64,000 nucleotides of DNA from Bacilli bacterium (GCA_017410525.1 JAFQQQ010000005.1:17105-81104); one strand, 5' to 3'. Shown: positions 7,773-17,776, counted from the first letter of the stretch. Translations and numbers: made by a program. Notes: a model not told the origin generated them from the letters alone.

Positions 7773-9066
7773 ATGTTATTATTCCAATTCCTAAAGCAAT
7801 ATCAAACATAGCAATTGTAAGTAAAAGAGCAGATCTAGAACTTAAAGTATCTGGAACCTCAACTTCTAGTTGATTTTTCATAACTACATTAGTAACAGTC
7901 CCATCACCTTTTACTTCAAATAGAACTTTTTCTTTATTTAGTTCATATCCTTTAGGCGCTATTGTTTCTACTAAATAATATTTACCTACAGGAAGCCCTT
8001 CTATCTTATATGGTTTATCTGTTGATACCCATTCTAGTTTATTACCATTTAATTCTACAATATTACCATCTACATCTTGAACTTGTAATGTAGCACCTTT
8101 TAGTTCTTTTCCATTTGTTACATCAACTTTACTAATAATCGTAGTAGTGTTTAAAGTAATATCTAATTTAAAACTTTGATTTAAAGCGTTATCTTGTGTT
8201 TTTACATCCCCAAACAAAACTAAATTTTGCGTATTCGCTGTGTCAGGTGCATATACAGTTGCAGGTAAATATGTTGTATATGAATTAGAAGCTGTTATAT
8301 TATAATTTACTGTTGTTGTCCCATTTACGTTTAAATTTGAAACAGGTATTAATAACATAAACTCTCCATTACCTTTAAAAGTTGATTTTTCTTCTCCATT
8401 TGAATCTAATATTTTTACACCTTCCACACCTGAAGTTGTAATTGAAAAATCAACATTAGAATCATTTAATTCTATTTTTATAAGTTCTGATTGAACATAT
8501 TCATTTATTATATTACCTGAATTTAAATTTTGAATTGTATTGTTTGATGATTGAATATTTAAATTCAGAGGGTTTGTAGGTAAAGTTATACTAGATAAAG
8601 TGTCTATATAATTTTTAGTTGTACTACTTACATCAAAAGAAGTTCTTGTTCCTAAATACTTATTTATAGCCATTTCAGCAACAAAATAACGATAATTATC
8701 TGATAAATTATTTGATGGATTATCATTTAACGTTGCACTAAAAGTATTTGGTACAGAAGTTATTTTATTAGCTCCAGCTATAATTGCAGATATAGTTTTT
8801 AATTGAATATCTGTATATCCTTTAGTGGTACCATCTACTTTTATTAAGTTGGCTCCTGTTTCAACAGGGCTATCAAGTGTCATATCTAAACAATAAGCTG
8901 GGGTTCCGTCTATAGTTTTGTAACGAAAGAAAGTTTCTCCATCTGATAATCTATAACTTTGTGTGGCTTTTAGTGCTAATGTTTTGTTTTGAAACACAAA
9001 AGTTGCAACTAAACAAACTAATAAACATAATATTTTTTTTAAAACTCTAGTATTTTTTATATACAT
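7744..9066 (-). CDS. Sortase-anchored surface protein with thioester-like and SpaA/Cna-B domains
   Basis: A 440-residue secreted protein. It has a signal peptide (1-33), an N-terminal region like thioester adhesin domains with Cys59 in TPAYCLDMTL, a middle beta-rich part, a SpaA/Cna-B domain (about 305-390; ETIAPKGYE is the E-box) and a C-terminal sorting signal: VPDTLSS (394-400), hydrophobic helix, KKNKFQE tail. In thioester domains the Cys bonds to a Gln in a (T/A)Q-x-A-I motif; here the matching stretch reads VAEMAINKYLG, with Glu131 where Gln is expected. VPDT replaces the usual LPxTG. Start has AAGGAGG upstream. The adjacent sortase is its obvious partner. Likely an adhesin or pilin-like subunit. 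Confidence 0.85.
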   Translation of the reverse strand: MYIKNTRVLKKILCLLVCLVATFVFQNKTLALKATQSYRLSDGETFFRYKTIDGTPAYCLDMTLDSPVETGANLIKVDGTTKGYTDIQLKTISAIIAGANKITSVPNTFSATLNDNPSNNLSDNYRYFVAEMAINKYLGTRTSFDVSSTTKNYIDTLSSITLPTNPLNLNIQSSNNTIQNLNSGNIINEYVQSELIKIELNDSNVDFSITTSGVEGVKILDSNGEEKSTFKGNGEFMLLIPVSNLNVNGTTTVNYNITASNSYTTYLPATVYAPDTANTQNLVLFGDVKTQDNALNQSFKLDITLNTTTIISKVDVTNGKELKGATLQVQDVDGNIVELNGNKLEWVSTDKPYKIEGLPVGKYYLVETIAPKGYELNKEKVLFEVKGDGTVTNVVMKNQLEVEVPDTLSSRSALLLTIAMFDIALGIGIITYVKKNKFQE

Positions 9067-9187
9067 ATAAATCCTCCTTAAACCATTGTTATATTCTTCT
9101 ATATTTATTTTAGCTCATATATATTTTTTTTGCAACACTTTATTAATTTTTATACAAACTTTTCTTAATTTTTTTTAATTTTATATA

Positions 9188-9221
9188 TAAAAAAATATAT
9201 TAATTTTTAAAAATTAATATA
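9188..9221 (-). terminator. Intrinsic terminator of the RluA-type gene
   Basis: A 24-base perfect palindrome (9197-9220) followed on the minus strand by a T run. The rest of 9067-9228 is AT-rich and holds nothing else I can support. Confidence 0.65.
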
Positions 9222-9228
9222 CTCTTTT

Positions 9229-9894
9229 TTATTTTAAATTATAATCAATCAATGAAATAAAAGAAGTAGGAATATCTATATCTATTATAATTTTTTTATT
9301 AGTTTTAGGATGTATAAATTCTAAAGTATTCGCTACTAAAGCCATTCTTCTTATAGGATCTTTTTTTATACCATATTTTTTATCTCCTACAATAGGATTA
9401 CCTATATCAGCAAGTTGTACTCTAATCTGATTTTTTCTACCCGTTTTTAAGTTTAAACTAAGCATAGTATATTGTTTGTTTTCAAGTATCTTTTCATATT
9501 CAGTTATAGCAAGTTTACCGTTTTTATCATTAACACTATAAGTTAAATGAGTCTTAGTTTCTTGCAAATAACTTTTTATAACCCCTTTTTTCTTTTCTAC
9601 TTTACCATTTACTACAGCAACATAATTTCTTTTAAATTTATCCCAATTATCTTGTAAATAAAACTTAGTTTTTTCATCTTTAGCAAATATAACTATACCA
9701 CTTGTATCTTTATCAAGTCTGTGTACTATAAATACTTTATTATTCTTATTTTTTTGTTTTAAATAATCATAAACATAACTATAAAGAGTCCTATCTTTTT
9801 CTTTATCTGTAGCAACTGTTAATAAATTAGAAGGTTTATTTACAACTATTATAAACTTATCTTCATATAATATATCTAACTTTTTCTTTTTCAT
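9229..9894 (-). CDS. RluA-family pseudouridine synthase (no S4 domain)
   Basis: A 221-residue enzyme that isomerises uridine to pseudouridine in RNA. It begins directly with the catalytic fold (ILYEDKFIIVVNKPSNLL) and shows the RluA motif HRLDKDTSG with catalytic Asp61, then GRKNQIRVQLADIGNPIVGDKKYG. It lacks the N-terminal S4 RNA-binding domain of RluC/RluD (about 300 residues), so its target among rRNA or tRNA sites cannot be told. The start overlaps the stop of the upstream gene (TAATG), placing it last in a three-gene operon. Confidence 0.9.
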   Translation of the reverse strand: MKKKKLDILYEDKFIIVVNKPSNLLTVATDKEKDRTLYSYVYDYLKQKNKNNKVFIVHRLDKDTSGIVIFAKDEKTKFYLQDNWDKFKRNYVAVVNGKVEKKKGVIKSYLQETKTHLTYSVNDKNGKLAITEYEKILENKQYTMLSLNLKTGRKNQIRVQLADIGNPIVGDKKYGIKKDPIRRMALVANTLEFIHPKTNKKIIIDIDIPTSFISLIDYNLK

Positions 9895-11108
9895 TATTTA
9901 CCTAATCTTTCTAAAGCTTTAAGTAATCCTAATTTACCATATTCATAAGTAAGACCACCTTGTTGATAAGCAATATATGGTTCTCTTAATGGGCCGTCAC
10001 AAGATAATTCTATTGAAGAACCCTGAGTAAAAGCACCTGCTGCCATTATTACTTTATCATCATATCCAGGCATATCTGATGCTTCTGGTATAGCATTTGA
10101 ATCTATTGGAGATCCCATTTGAATACCTTGCGTATATTTCTTTAAATCTTCTGGATTACCAAATATAATATTTTGTACTATATCTACTCTTTCCTCATTA
10201 TATTTAGGCTCTACTTTATATCCTAACTCTTCTAATACATAACTAGTTAAAATAGCAGTTTTTAAAGCACTTCCAACTACACTTGGTGCCATAAACAATC
10301 CTTGTAATATAGGTTTATTCATATTTAAACTAGGCCCAACTTCTTTTCCTTCTCCAGGAGCAGTTAATCTTTCTCCAATTAATTCTATTAAATCTTTTTT
10401 CCCTACAACATAAGCGCCATTAGGAGCAATACCACCGCCTAAGTTCTTTATTAAAGATCCTGCACATATATCCGCACCTACTTCAATAGGTTCTTTTGTA
10501 GTTACAAACTCGCAATAACAATTATCTACCATGATTATTGCTTTTTCATTAACTTTTCTAATTTCTTTAATAATACTCTCTAACTCTTCTATACTAATAC
10601 TTTTTCTTGTAGAATATCCCTTAGATCTTTGTATATAAATCATTTTTATATCATTAGTCTTTACTCTTTCAAGTATTTTTTCATAATCAAAATCATCATT
10701 TACTAAATCTATTTCTTCATATTTTACTCCAAAAGATTTTAAAGAACTGCTATTATCTTTAATACCTATTACTTCATGTAACGTATCATAAGGAGTCCCA
10801 CTTATACTAAGCATTATATCTCCTGGTCTAAGTATTCCAAATAAAGAAACAGTCAAAGCATGAGTTCCTGATATAAATTGACTTCTAACTAATGAATCTT
10901 CGCTTTTAAATATATCACTATAAACTTGTTCTATAACATCTCTACCTACATCATTATATCCATATCCAGTAGTACTATTAAAGTGATATTCAGATACACT
11001 ATTTTTTTGAAAAGCATATAATACTTTTTTACTATTAAAAAATACTATATCATCTATTTTATCTAATTCAGGCTTTATTATTTTTTCTGTTTCAATTATA
11101 TTAATCAT
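9894..11108 (-). CDS. Met-gamma-lyase-like PLP enzyme (YnbB / aluminium-resistance family)
   Basis: A 404-residue fold-type I PLP enzyme. It matches the family annotated as methionine gamma-lyase-like or aluminium-resistance protein (B. subtilis YnbB): FISGTHALTVSLFGIL (phosphate loop), SGTPYDTLHEVIG, VDNCYCEF with the PLP-ring Asp195, and the Schiff-base Lys221 in AGSLIKNLGGGIAP. The family probably breaks C-S or C-C bonds of sulphur amino acids, but its substrate is not established. Overlaps the SDR gene upstream (8 bases) and the RluA gene downstream, forming one transcript. Confidence 0.88.
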   Translation of the reverse strand: MINIIETEKIIKPELDKIDDIVFFNSKKVLYAFQKNSVSEYHFNSTTGYGYNDVGRDVIEQVYSDIFKSEDSLVRSQFISGTHALTVSLFGILRPGDIMLSISGTPYDTLHEVIGIKDNSSSLKSFGVKYEEIDLVNDDFDYEKILERVKTNDIKMIYIQRSKGYSTRKSISIEELESIIKEIRKVNEKAIIMVDNCYCEFVTTKEPIEVGADICAGSLIKNLGGGIAPNGAYVVGKKDLIELIGERLTAPGEGKEVGPSLNMNKPILQGLFMAPSVVGSALKTAILTSYVLEELGYKVEPKYNEERVDIVQNIIFGNPEDLKKYTQGIQMGSPIDSNAIPEASDMPGYDDKVIMAAGAFTQGSSIELSCDGPLREPYIAYQQGGLTYEYGKLGLLKALERLGK

Positions 11109-11814
11109 AACTTCCCTCCATTACTACAACACTACCACTTTCTAAATCGCTTTCTATAAGTTTTATCACCTTATAAGCAACTTCTTTAGATTCTATTAAT
11201 TTCTTTTGACCAATTCTAGTCATCTCTTCTTTCAAATATTCTTTATTCATTTCTCTTATACTTTCAGTATCTACCCAATTTGGACAAATACAGTATACTC
11301 TTATATTTTCTAATTCTAAAGATAAAGATTTAGTTAAATTAATAAGTCCTGCTTTACTAGCAGAATAATCCATATTTAATCTTGTGTATGTGTTTATTCC
11401 GTCAGTAGATGAAATGTTTATAATTATGCCACTATCCATAATATCGCTTAATCTTTGTATTAAAAGGAATGGAGCAATTAAATTAACTTGTAATATATTT
11501 CTAAATTCATCAGTAGTTTTATCTTTAAAAGCATTATCTAAAGATAAAGCAGCATTATTAACCAACACATCTATACTATCAAACTTATTTTTTATACCAT
11601 CACAAAAACCATTTATATCATCTTCATCAAGTAAATCTACTTTATAAGAATAAAAATTAACTCCTATAGCTTCTACTTTATTTTTTAAAATAGATATTTC
11701 ATTTATAGAGGTGTTATAAGTACCAATAATATCATAACCATCACGCGCTAGTTCTAAAGCGATTTCTCTACCTATTCCTTTCGCACAACCAGTGACTAAA
11801 GCTCTCTTTTTCAT
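11101..11814 (-). CDS. Short-chain dehydrogenase/reductase (FabG-like)
   Basis: A 237-residue classical SDR using NAD(P)H. The dinucleotide site TGCAKGIG (8-15), VNNAA (86-90) and the catalytic set Ser135, Tyr150 and Lys154 (YSASK) are intact. Similar in size to FabG, but the context (operon with a PLP lyase and RluA synthase, not fatty-acid genes) and the loop after NNAALSLDNAF argue against calling it FabG. Substrate unknown. First gene of the operon. Confidence 0.85.
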   Translation of the reverse strand: MKKRALVTGCAKGIGREIALELARDGYDIIGTYNTSINEISILKNKVEAIGVNFYSYKVDLLDEDDINGFCDGIKNKFDSIDVLVNNAALSLDNAFKDKTTDEFRNILQVNLIAPFLLIQRLSDIMDSGIIINISSTDGINTYTRLNMDYSASKAGLINLTKSLSLELENIRVYCICPNWVDTESIREMNKEYLKEEMTRIGQKKLIESKEVAYKVIKLIESDLESGSVVVMEGSYD

Positions 11815-11852
11815 AGTATCATCCCTAATCCAAGCATATTATAACACTTAAA

Positions 11853-11880
11853 ACAAAAAAAAGGAATTACTTATTCCCTT
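11853..11880 (-). terminator. Intrinsic terminator of the phosphoesterase gene
   Basis: Minus strand AAGGGAAT and ATTCCTT with a short loop and one bulge, then eight T; contains the stop codon. Confidence 0.75.
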
Positions 11881-12805
11881 TATAATGATTATTATACATT
11901 TTCTTTAATCTACACCTAGATACACTAGCTTCATATACTTTAGGAGTTATTATCATGTGGTGTGCTTCTACGAATTCAAATCTACCTTTTTCTAGGTGTA
12001 ATGTCATATCTATAAATCCAGGTAGTATTTCTTTCTTCTTATTTGGGGATACATAACTAAGTGACGGCGCACCTATAAAGAAATTTTCATAAACCTTAGT
12101 TTTCATTAAATGTCCATGACCTAATATAGTGAGCCTTGGATTATTTATTAAATCAGGTGTTTCTACAACACTTAACTCATGTTTTAAAAGTAAACTATCA
12201 TCTTTTATTTTTACTAAACTCTCACCATATCCAATAGGAATTATATCATATCTAGCGCTTTGTATTCTTTTAGAAATATCTAACCCATCATAATGTAGAG
12301 AGTGATAATCATGATTACCTAAAAGAGTAAAATTATTTATATTTTTATCATAAGGATATTTTTTTAAGAAAAACTCTAATTGTTTATAAATATCATCTAT
12401 ATTTTTTTTATCACTGGAATATACACCTTCCAATGAATCACCACAATTAAATATAATATTTATTCCATTTTTAGACGCATACTCATAAACAACTTTTAAT
12501 AAATCTATATCTGCAGCAATATTCCCTATATGCATATCAGATATAACTATACATCTGAATTCTTTACTAGAACTAGGAAGTTTTATATTAACCTCATTTT
12601 CTTTTGGTATATAGATACCTTTTTCTATTTTATAATAAATATCTGAGTTATAACAATAACTAGGTACAAGTTGATATCCGTAATTAATTATTTGTTTTAA
12701 TCTCACATATAATTGCTTTTCACTAATATTTAACTTTTTAGCTATATCTTTTATATTTCTATTTTCATTTAACATTTCTATTATTATTTTATTTATATCT
12801 GTCAT
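11867..12805 (-). CDS. HTH-metallophosphoesterase (calcineurin-like)
   Basis: A 312-residue protein joining an N-terminal helix-turn-helix (residues 1-50, NRNIKDIAKKLNISEKQLY) to a calcineurin-like phosphoesterase. Metal-site motifs in order are ISDMHIG, FNCGDSLEG, LLGNHDYHS and LGHGHLMK, all with the expected Asp, His and Asn. Such enzymes hydrolyse phosphodiesters or phosphomonoesters with two metal ions; the substrate cannot be read from sequence. The HTH may bind DNA or act as a spacer. Monocistronic, with GTAGGGGAT before the ATG and a terminator behind. Confidence 0.85.
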   Translation of the reverse strand: MTDINKIIIEMLNENRNIKDIAKKLNISEKQLYVRLKQIINYGYQLVPSYCYNSDIYYKIEKGIYIPKENEVNIKLPSSSKEFRCIVISDMHIGNIAADIDLLKVVYEYASKNGINIIFNCGDSLEGVYSSDKKNIDDIYKQLEFFLKKYPYDKNINNFTLLGNHDYHSLHYDGLDISKRIQSARYDIIPIGYGESLVKIKDDSLLLKHELSVVETPDLINNPRLTILGHGHLMKTKVYENFFIGAPSLSYVSPNKKKEILPGFIDMTLHLEKGRFEFVEAHHMIITPKVYEASVSRCRLKKMYNNHYKGNK

Positions 12806-12834
12806 TCTAACATCCCCTACTATTAAAAGTATAT

Positions 12835-12863
12835 CAAAAAAAGGTATTTAATATCAATACCTT
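12835..12863 (-). terminator. Intrinsic terminator of the prepilin-like gene
   Basis: Eight-bp stem AAGGTATT/AATACCTT (12841-12848 with 12856-12863), T run on the minus strand. Confidence 0.75.
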
Positions 12864-12869
12864 AAATTT

Positions 12870-13793
12870 TTATAAATCACTTGCTAACATTTTAATAACT
12901 GGACGAATACCGTTTACGTTATCATTATGTTGAATACCATCGTTTGCTAAACCTCCGCAATAAAACCAATCACCAGTGCTAAACCAAAAACAACTATTAT
13001 TAATCCATGGATATAGTGTTGTGTTGCAACTATTCCAAAATTGAGAAGCATTTGATGGTAAACATTCTACAGATGTGGATTGTTCTTCACTGATTAAACT
13101 ACCCGTTACATTAACTAGCCCATTAGAATTTAAATATGCTACATAGTTTTCTAATATATCGCTATCTAAATAAGAATAATATGATATTGTGCCTGCACTT
13201 GCACTTTGAACATAGTTAATTAAATCTATATTATATTCAGTTAACATATATATATATGTTCCATCATTTTGTAATAGATAAAAATTATCTACATCATTAT
13301 TTGAAAGTGTACAAGTGATCTTTGCTCCTGTTTGAGTAGCACTTCCCTCTGTTACTTCACATATCTTTGAAGTTGGAGTTGTTATTTCACTTGTTCCATC
13401 ACTTAATTCTAATTTTCCTTCTTCGTTTATTGTAGCACTAAATCCTTCAAATGTTAGCGTTGTATCTTTTGCTGCTTTATTATTTTCAAATTTTATTGTT
13501 CCACTTACAGGCACTTCTCCATCTACTTCTACTACTAGTGGTTCTTCATATCCTGCACAAGTTACTACACCTTGTGTTATTGTACATTCTTCTGGGCTAA
13601 ATTCTTCTGTTAAATTTCTTCTTGCGATTGCTAATTCTACTCCACTTAGATATAGTTCAGCACTTCTTTCTTGGCTTTCTTTCTTTGCATCACTTATAAT
13701 ACCTAGTATTATTGGTGTTGCTATTAATGCTATAATTGCTAATATTACTATTACTGCTAATAGTTCTATTAATGTAAATCCGCTTTTTTTCAT
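12870..13793 (-). CDS. Prepilin-like protein with type IV N-terminus
   Basis: A 307-residue protein with a textbook prepilin start: KKSG then FTLIELLAVIVILAI, so a prepilin peptidase would cut after Gly5 and methylate Phe6. The helix runs to about 30. The rest is a secreted, Cys-containing region (CTITQGVVTC, ECLPSN, NSCNTTLY, NSCFWF, FYCGG) ending in NGIRPVIKML, an ending I associate with exported DUF6273-type domains. No pilus motor, platform or peptidase genes are in the window, so it depends on genes elsewhere or is not a pilus subunit. AAAGGAGA lies 9 bases before the ATG. The 246 bases upstream are plain AT-rich DNA with no gene seen. Confidence 0.85.
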   Translation of the reverse strand: MKKSGFTLIELLAVIVILAIIALIATPIILGIISDAKKESQERSAELYLSGVELAIARRNLTEEFSPEECTITQGVVTCAGYEEPLVVEVDGEVPVSGTIKFENNKAAKDTTLTFEGFSATINEEGKLELSDGTSEITTPTSKICEVTEGSATQTGAKITCTLSNNDVDNFYLLQNDGTYIYMLTEYNIDLINYVQSASAGTISYYSYLDSDILENYVAYLNSNGLVNVTGSLISEEQSTSVECLPSNASQFWNSCNTTLYPWINNSCFWFSTGDWFYCGGLANDGIQHNDNVNGIRPVIKMLASDL

Positions 13794-14009
13794 TTTTTCT
13801 ACTCTCCTTTTCTATTTTATAAGATTCACATTTAACAAGTAATTTTATGTATAAAGTAAACTCCTTTATAAGAATTTATTTTATATCTTGCTATTACTTA
13901 TCTTAATTAAGTATAACATAATTTAAAAAATAATTCTACATGTTTTTAAAAATTATTTATATTTATATAGCATATCTTTCTTATTATATTTTTGATTTAA
14001 ATTATACAA

Positions 14010-14041
14010 GAAAAACCTATTAAAGTTTTGTTAATAGGTTT
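14010..14041 (-). terminator. Intrinsic terminator of xfp
   Basis: Ten-bp stem (14013-14022 with 14032-14041) followed by T residues on the minus strand. Confidence 0.8.
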
Positions 14042-16400
14042 ATTTCCATTTCCAATATTTTATTTCTGGTAAATCCTCACCATATTCTTTTATATAGTGT
14101 TTATGTTCAACTAATTTATCTTTACACCACTGAATAAGTCTTGATCCCCTATTACCTAACTGCGGTAAATATTTTAGGGCATCAATAACTAGGTTATATC
14201 TATCAAGTTTATTTTGGACTCTCATATCAAATGGTGTAGTGATTGTGCCTTCTTCTTGATATCCATGTACGTGGATATTTTCATTTTCTCTATTATAAAC
14301 TAATTGATGTATTAAAGAACCATATCCATGGAATGCGAATATAATTGGTTTATCTTTTGTAAATATTGAATTGTAATCTAAATCAGTTAATCCATGTGGA
14401 TGTTTTGAATTAGATTCAAGTCTCATCAAGTCTACTACATTTACAAATCTAATTTTTATTTCAGGGAAATTTTCTCTTAAAATTGAAGTAGCAGCTAATG
14501 TTTCTAGTGTTGGAGTATCACCTGCACATGCCATTACTAAGTCTGGTTCTGCATTTTGATCATTACTTGCCCAATCCCAAATACCAATACCATTTGTACA
14601 ATGTTTAACTGCTTGATCCATTGTTAACCATTGTGGTCTTGGGTGTTTTGAAGCAACTATTACATTTATATAATTTTTACTTCTAATACAGTGATCAAAA
14701 CAAGAAAGTAAACAGTTTGCATCTGGTGGCAAATACATTCTAACTACATCAGCTTTTTTAGTAACTAAATGATTTAAGAATCCTGGATCTTGATGTGTAT
14801 ATCCATTGTGGTCTTGTTGCCATACATGTGAAGTTAAAACATAGTTAAGCGAAGCAATCTTATGTCTCCAAGGAAGCTCGCTTGTGACTTTTAACCATTT
14901 AGCATGTTGACTTGTCATTGAATCTACTACTCTTATAAATGCTTCATATGAATTAAAGAATCCATGTCTCCCTGTTAAAAGATATCCTTCTAACATACCT
15001 TCACAAGTGTGTTCTGAAAGCATAGTATCTATAACTCTACCACTTGAAGCAATAAACTCATCATTATTAAGTTTTACGCCTGTAAATTGTCTATTCGTTT
15101 CTTTAAACATGTGTTTAAGTCTATTAGACATAGCTTCATCAGGTCCAAAAACTCTAAAGTTTTTGTTATCTTCGTTAAACTTAATTATATCTCTTACGAA
15201 TTTTCCAAGTTCCATCATATCTTGTGTTTCAACACTACCAGGACGTTCTACTTTAACACCATATTCTTTAAAATTAGGCATTCTAAGTTCTTTTAAAAGT
15301 TGTCCGCCGTTCGCAATAGGATTTGCTCCCATTCTCATGTTTCCTATTGGACATAATTCTTTTAATTCTTCTTTTAAAGTACCATTTACATCAAATAATT
15401 CTTCTGGTTTATAACTTCTCATCCATGTTTCTAATTGTCTAACATGATCATCTTCAGTTATTACAATTGGTACTTGGTGTGCCCTAAAAGTACCTTCTAC
15501 TTCTAGACCATCTACTACTTTAGGCCCAGTCCATCCTTTAGGTGTTTTAAGTATTATCATAGGCCATAAAGGTCTATTAGTATTATTTCTTTCGTTCGCT
15601 TCTTTTTTTATCTCTTTAATCATTGAAATAGACTTTTCTAAAGCACTTGCCATTCTTTCATGACGCTCATAAACATCTAAATTATCATCTACTTCAACTA
15701 TCATTGGTATATAACCACATCCATAGAAGAAAAATTTTAATTCTTGTTCACTTATTCTAGAAAATACCGTTGGATTAGATATTTTATATCCATTTAAGTG
15801 AAGTATTGGAAGTACTACACCATCTGTCTTTGGATTTATAAACTTATTTAATTGCCATGATGTTGCGAGTGGTCCTGTTTCTGCTTCTCCATCTCCAACT
15901 ACACAAGCAACGATTAAATCAGGATTATCTAATACCGCTCCGTAAGAATGCGCTAAAGAATAACCCAATTCTCCACCTTCATTTATAGAGCCTGGTGTTT
16001 CAGGTGCAACATGACTTGAAATACCTCCAGGAAAAGAAAATTGTTTAAATAACTTTTTCATCCCTTCTTCATCCTCTGTTATATCAGGATATACTTCAGA
16101 GTAAGTTCCTTCTAAATAAACATTAGAAACTATAGAGTTGCCGCCATGTCCTGGACCAGACACATAAATCATATTTAAATCATGTTTTTTTATGACTCTA
16201 TTTAAATGTGTATAAATAAAATTTTGACCTGGTATAGTTCCCCAATGTCCTACTATTTTTCTTTTAATATCACTTATATCTAAAGGTCTTTTTAGCAATG
16301 GATTATCTAGTAAATAAAGTTGTCCTACAGATAAATAATTAGTAGCTCTAAAATAAGCATCTAATTTTAAAGCTAAATCTTCAGTTAATACTTTGTCCAT
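14040..16400 (-). CDS. xfp: Xylulose-5-P/fructose-6-P phosphoketolase
   Basis: A 786-residue thiamine-diphosphate enzyme that splits xylulose 5-phosphate (and often fructose 6-phosphate) with phosphate into acetyl phosphate and a triose or tetrose phosphate. Length matches the family (about 790-825). The start region ([30 protein letters not shown]) and SGPGHGG, the TPP/Mg site GDGEAETG with NGYKISNP, and the C-terminal [20 protein letters not shown] are all present. AAGGAGAGG precedes the ATG at 16400. Monocistronic. It implies a phosphoketolase route to acetate and ATP. Confidence 0.97.
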   Translation of the reverse strand: MDKVLTEDLALKLDAYFRATNYLSVGQLYLLDNPLLKRPLDISDIKRKIVGHWGTIPGQNFIYTHLNRVIKKHDLNMIYVSGPGHGGNSIVSNVYLEGTYSEVYPDITEDEEGMKKLFKQFSFPGGISSHVAPETPGSINEGGELGYSLAHSYGAVLDNPDLIVACVVGDGEAETGPLATSWQLNKFINPKTDGVVLPILHLNGYKISNPTVFSRISEQELKFFFYGCGYIPMIVEVDDNLDVYERHERMASALEKSISMIKEIKKEANERNNTNRPLWPMIILKTPKGWTGPKVVDGLEVEGTFRAHQVPIVITEDDHVRQLETWMRSYKPEELFDVNGTLKEELKELCPIGNMRMGANPIANGGQLLKELRMPNFKEYGVKVERPGSVETQDMMELGKFVRDIIKFNEDNKNFRVFGPDEAMSNRLKHMFKETNRQFTGVKLNNDEFIASSGRVIDTMLSEHTCEGMLEGYLLTGRHGFFNSYEAFIRVVDSMTSQHAKWLKVTSELPWRHKIASLNYVLTSHVWQQDHNGYTHQDPGFLNHLVTKKADVVRMYLPPDANCLLSCFDHCIRSKNYINVIVASKHPRPQWLTMDQAVKHCTNGIGIWDWASNDQNAEPDLVMACAGDTPTLETLAATSILRENFPEIKIRFVNVVDLMRLESNSKHPHGLTDLDYNSIFTKDKPIIFAFHGYGSLIHQLVYNRENENIHVHGYQEEGTITTPFDMRVQNKLDRYNLVIDALKYLPQLGNRGSRLIQWCKDKLVEHKHYIKEYGEDLPEIKYWKWK

Positions 16401-16461
16401 GTTATCAACCTCTCCTTATTCTAAATATATTATATACTATTTTTTAAATTATAACAATCTT

Positions 16462-16490
16462 AAAAAAAGAAAAAAACACATTTCTGTGTT
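16462..16490 (-). terminator. Intrinsic terminator of the DUF898-like gene
   Basis: Minus strand AACACA, GAAA tetraloop, TGTGTT then a T run. Confidence 0.75.
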
Positions 16491-16491
16491 C

Positions 16492-17355
16492 TTAATTTAA
16501 TAATGCTGTATTTTCAACTTCCCACTCAAGTTTTCTAAGTGGTACCCAGAATCCATAGATGCCGAAAGTTACAACCATCAATAAAGCCCATTTAATATAT
16601 TTACCATATAATTTTAAAGCTTTACCTTCAAATATAACTCTATGACCATTTATAACAGTATTTTTAGCTAACCATCTTAATTTAATACATTCTGCAACAG
16701 GGAATAATAAACCAAAAGAAATCAAAATTACTAATAGACATAACAAATTAATTCCTAACAATCTTAACATAGTTCCTGTAAAGTATGATTTGCTTGGATC
16801 TATTTTTTCGTCTTCAAACCCAATATGAGATACTATCCATTTTTTCTTCTTTATTGGTACCCATAAACCATAAATACCAAATGTTATACCTGTTAAAAAG
16901 TTCCATTTGAATTGTTCTACGAATAACTCACTACCATCAGCATCAAATCTTAGTTTTTTACCGCCTAAAACAGTATGACCTAATTCATATTTCAATTGTA
17001 AGCATTTTCCCCAAGGCGCTCCTAAGGTAGCCGTAGCAAAAGTAAGTACATATTTTAAATAGTTCCATCCATATAAATCTAATAATTTTCCCCAAAAATA
17101 TGATATTCGGCTATTATTTTGTTCAACTGACTCAGCTTTCTTTTCTGGCCCTTTTGAAGTTTCTTGAACTTTTGTTTCTTCTTTAACTTCTACAGTTTTA
17201 GTTTCAACTACTTCTTCAACTGTATTTTGAACTTTTGTTTCTACATTTTCTTCTTCCGTAGTATTAAACATTAACTTATCAAGTTCATTTAGCAATTCTG
17301 TCTTTTTTGCTTTTTCTGCATCTAAATCTGTCATATTTGTTTTATTTTCTTCCAC
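16492..17355 (-). CDS. DUF898/YjgN-like membrane protein with charged N-terminal arm
   Basis: About 287 residues. The first 80 form a charged, Lys/Glu/Val-rich arm likely to be coiled or disordered in the cytoplasm. Four membrane segments follow, in two related halves: each has a GxxLRFxxxGxEL- or GHRVIFEGKALKL-type strand, a KWxLLxxxTFGIYGxWVP helix and a W-containing tail. This doubled pattern is that of DUF898 (YjgN) proteins, of unknown function. Start set at GTG 17355 because AAAGGAG lies 8 bases upstream; the longer frame to 17397 has no ribosome site. Monocistronic and divergent from trxA. Confidence 0.7.
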   Translation of the reverse strand: MEENKTNMTDLDAEKAKKTELLNELDKLMFNTTEEENVETKVQNTVEEVVETKTVEVKEETKVQETSKGPEKKAESVEQNNSRISYFWGKLLDLYGWNYLKYVLTFATATLGAPWGKCLQLKYELGHTVLGGKKLRFDADGSELFVEQFKWNFLTGITFGIYGLWVPIKKKKWIVSHIGFEDEKIDPSKSYFTGTMLRLLGINLLCLLVILISFGLLFPVAECIKLRWLAKNTVINGHRVIFEGKALKLYGKYIKWALLMVVTFGIYGFWVPLRKLEWEVENTALLN

Positions 17356-17420
17356 AACACACACTCCTTTACTATCTAAAGTATAGCACTTTCTCACTAA
17401 TTTGTAAATATTTTAATATA

Positions 17421-17449
17421 TTGTAATTAAATTAATTATTTAGTAAAAT
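17421..17449 (+). promoter_or_regulatory. Promoter of trxA-trxB
   Basis: TTGTAA at 17421-17426, a 17-base spacer and TAAAAT at 17444-17449, ending a few bases before the trxA ribosome site. Predicted from sequence only. Confidence 0.5.
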
Positions 17450-17467
17450 ATAATTATGGAGGTATAT

Positions 17468-17776
17468 ATGATAAATATAAATAATAATTTTAAAGATGAA
17501 GTAATAAATAATAATGGTTTAACTGTAGTAGATTTTTGGGCACCTTGGTGTGGCCCTTGTAAAATGTTTGGACCTATATTTGAAAATGTTTGTAATATTA
17601 AACATGGAATTAAGTTTTGTAAATTAAATGTGGATGAAGATAGTGAAAATATTTCTAAAGAGTATGGAGTTATGTCTATTCCTACTATTATTCTTTTTAA
17701 AGACGGAAAAGAAATAAATAGAAATGTTGGGTTTATGGATGAAGATTCTTTAATAGAATTTATAGGTGAAGAATAA
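17468..17776 (+). CDS. trxA: Thioredoxin
   Basis: A 102-residue thioredoxin that reduces protein disulphides. The active site FWAPWCGPCKM and the cis-Pro region MSIPTIILFKDG are intact. Start chosen at 17468 with GGAGG 5 bases upstream; the ATG at 17456 overlaps that ribosome site. It overlaps trxB (TAATG), so the reductase and its substrate are made together. First plus-strand genes of the window. Confidence 0.96.
   Translation: MININNNFKDEVINNNGLTVVDFWAPWCGPCKMFGPIFENVCNIKHGIKFCKLNVDEDSENISKEYGVMSIPTIILFKDGKEINRNVGFMDEDSLIEFIGEE

Noticed and set aside
6156..9066. A single six-gene operon from the surface protein to the ClpX-like gene
   Set aside because: A terminator at 6454-6487 separates the sortase operon from the small gene and ClpX-like gene.
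15007..15414. Plus-strand open frame inside xfp
   Set aside because: Lies wholly inside a complete, conserved enzyme gene on the other strand and has no ribosome site; a shadow frame.
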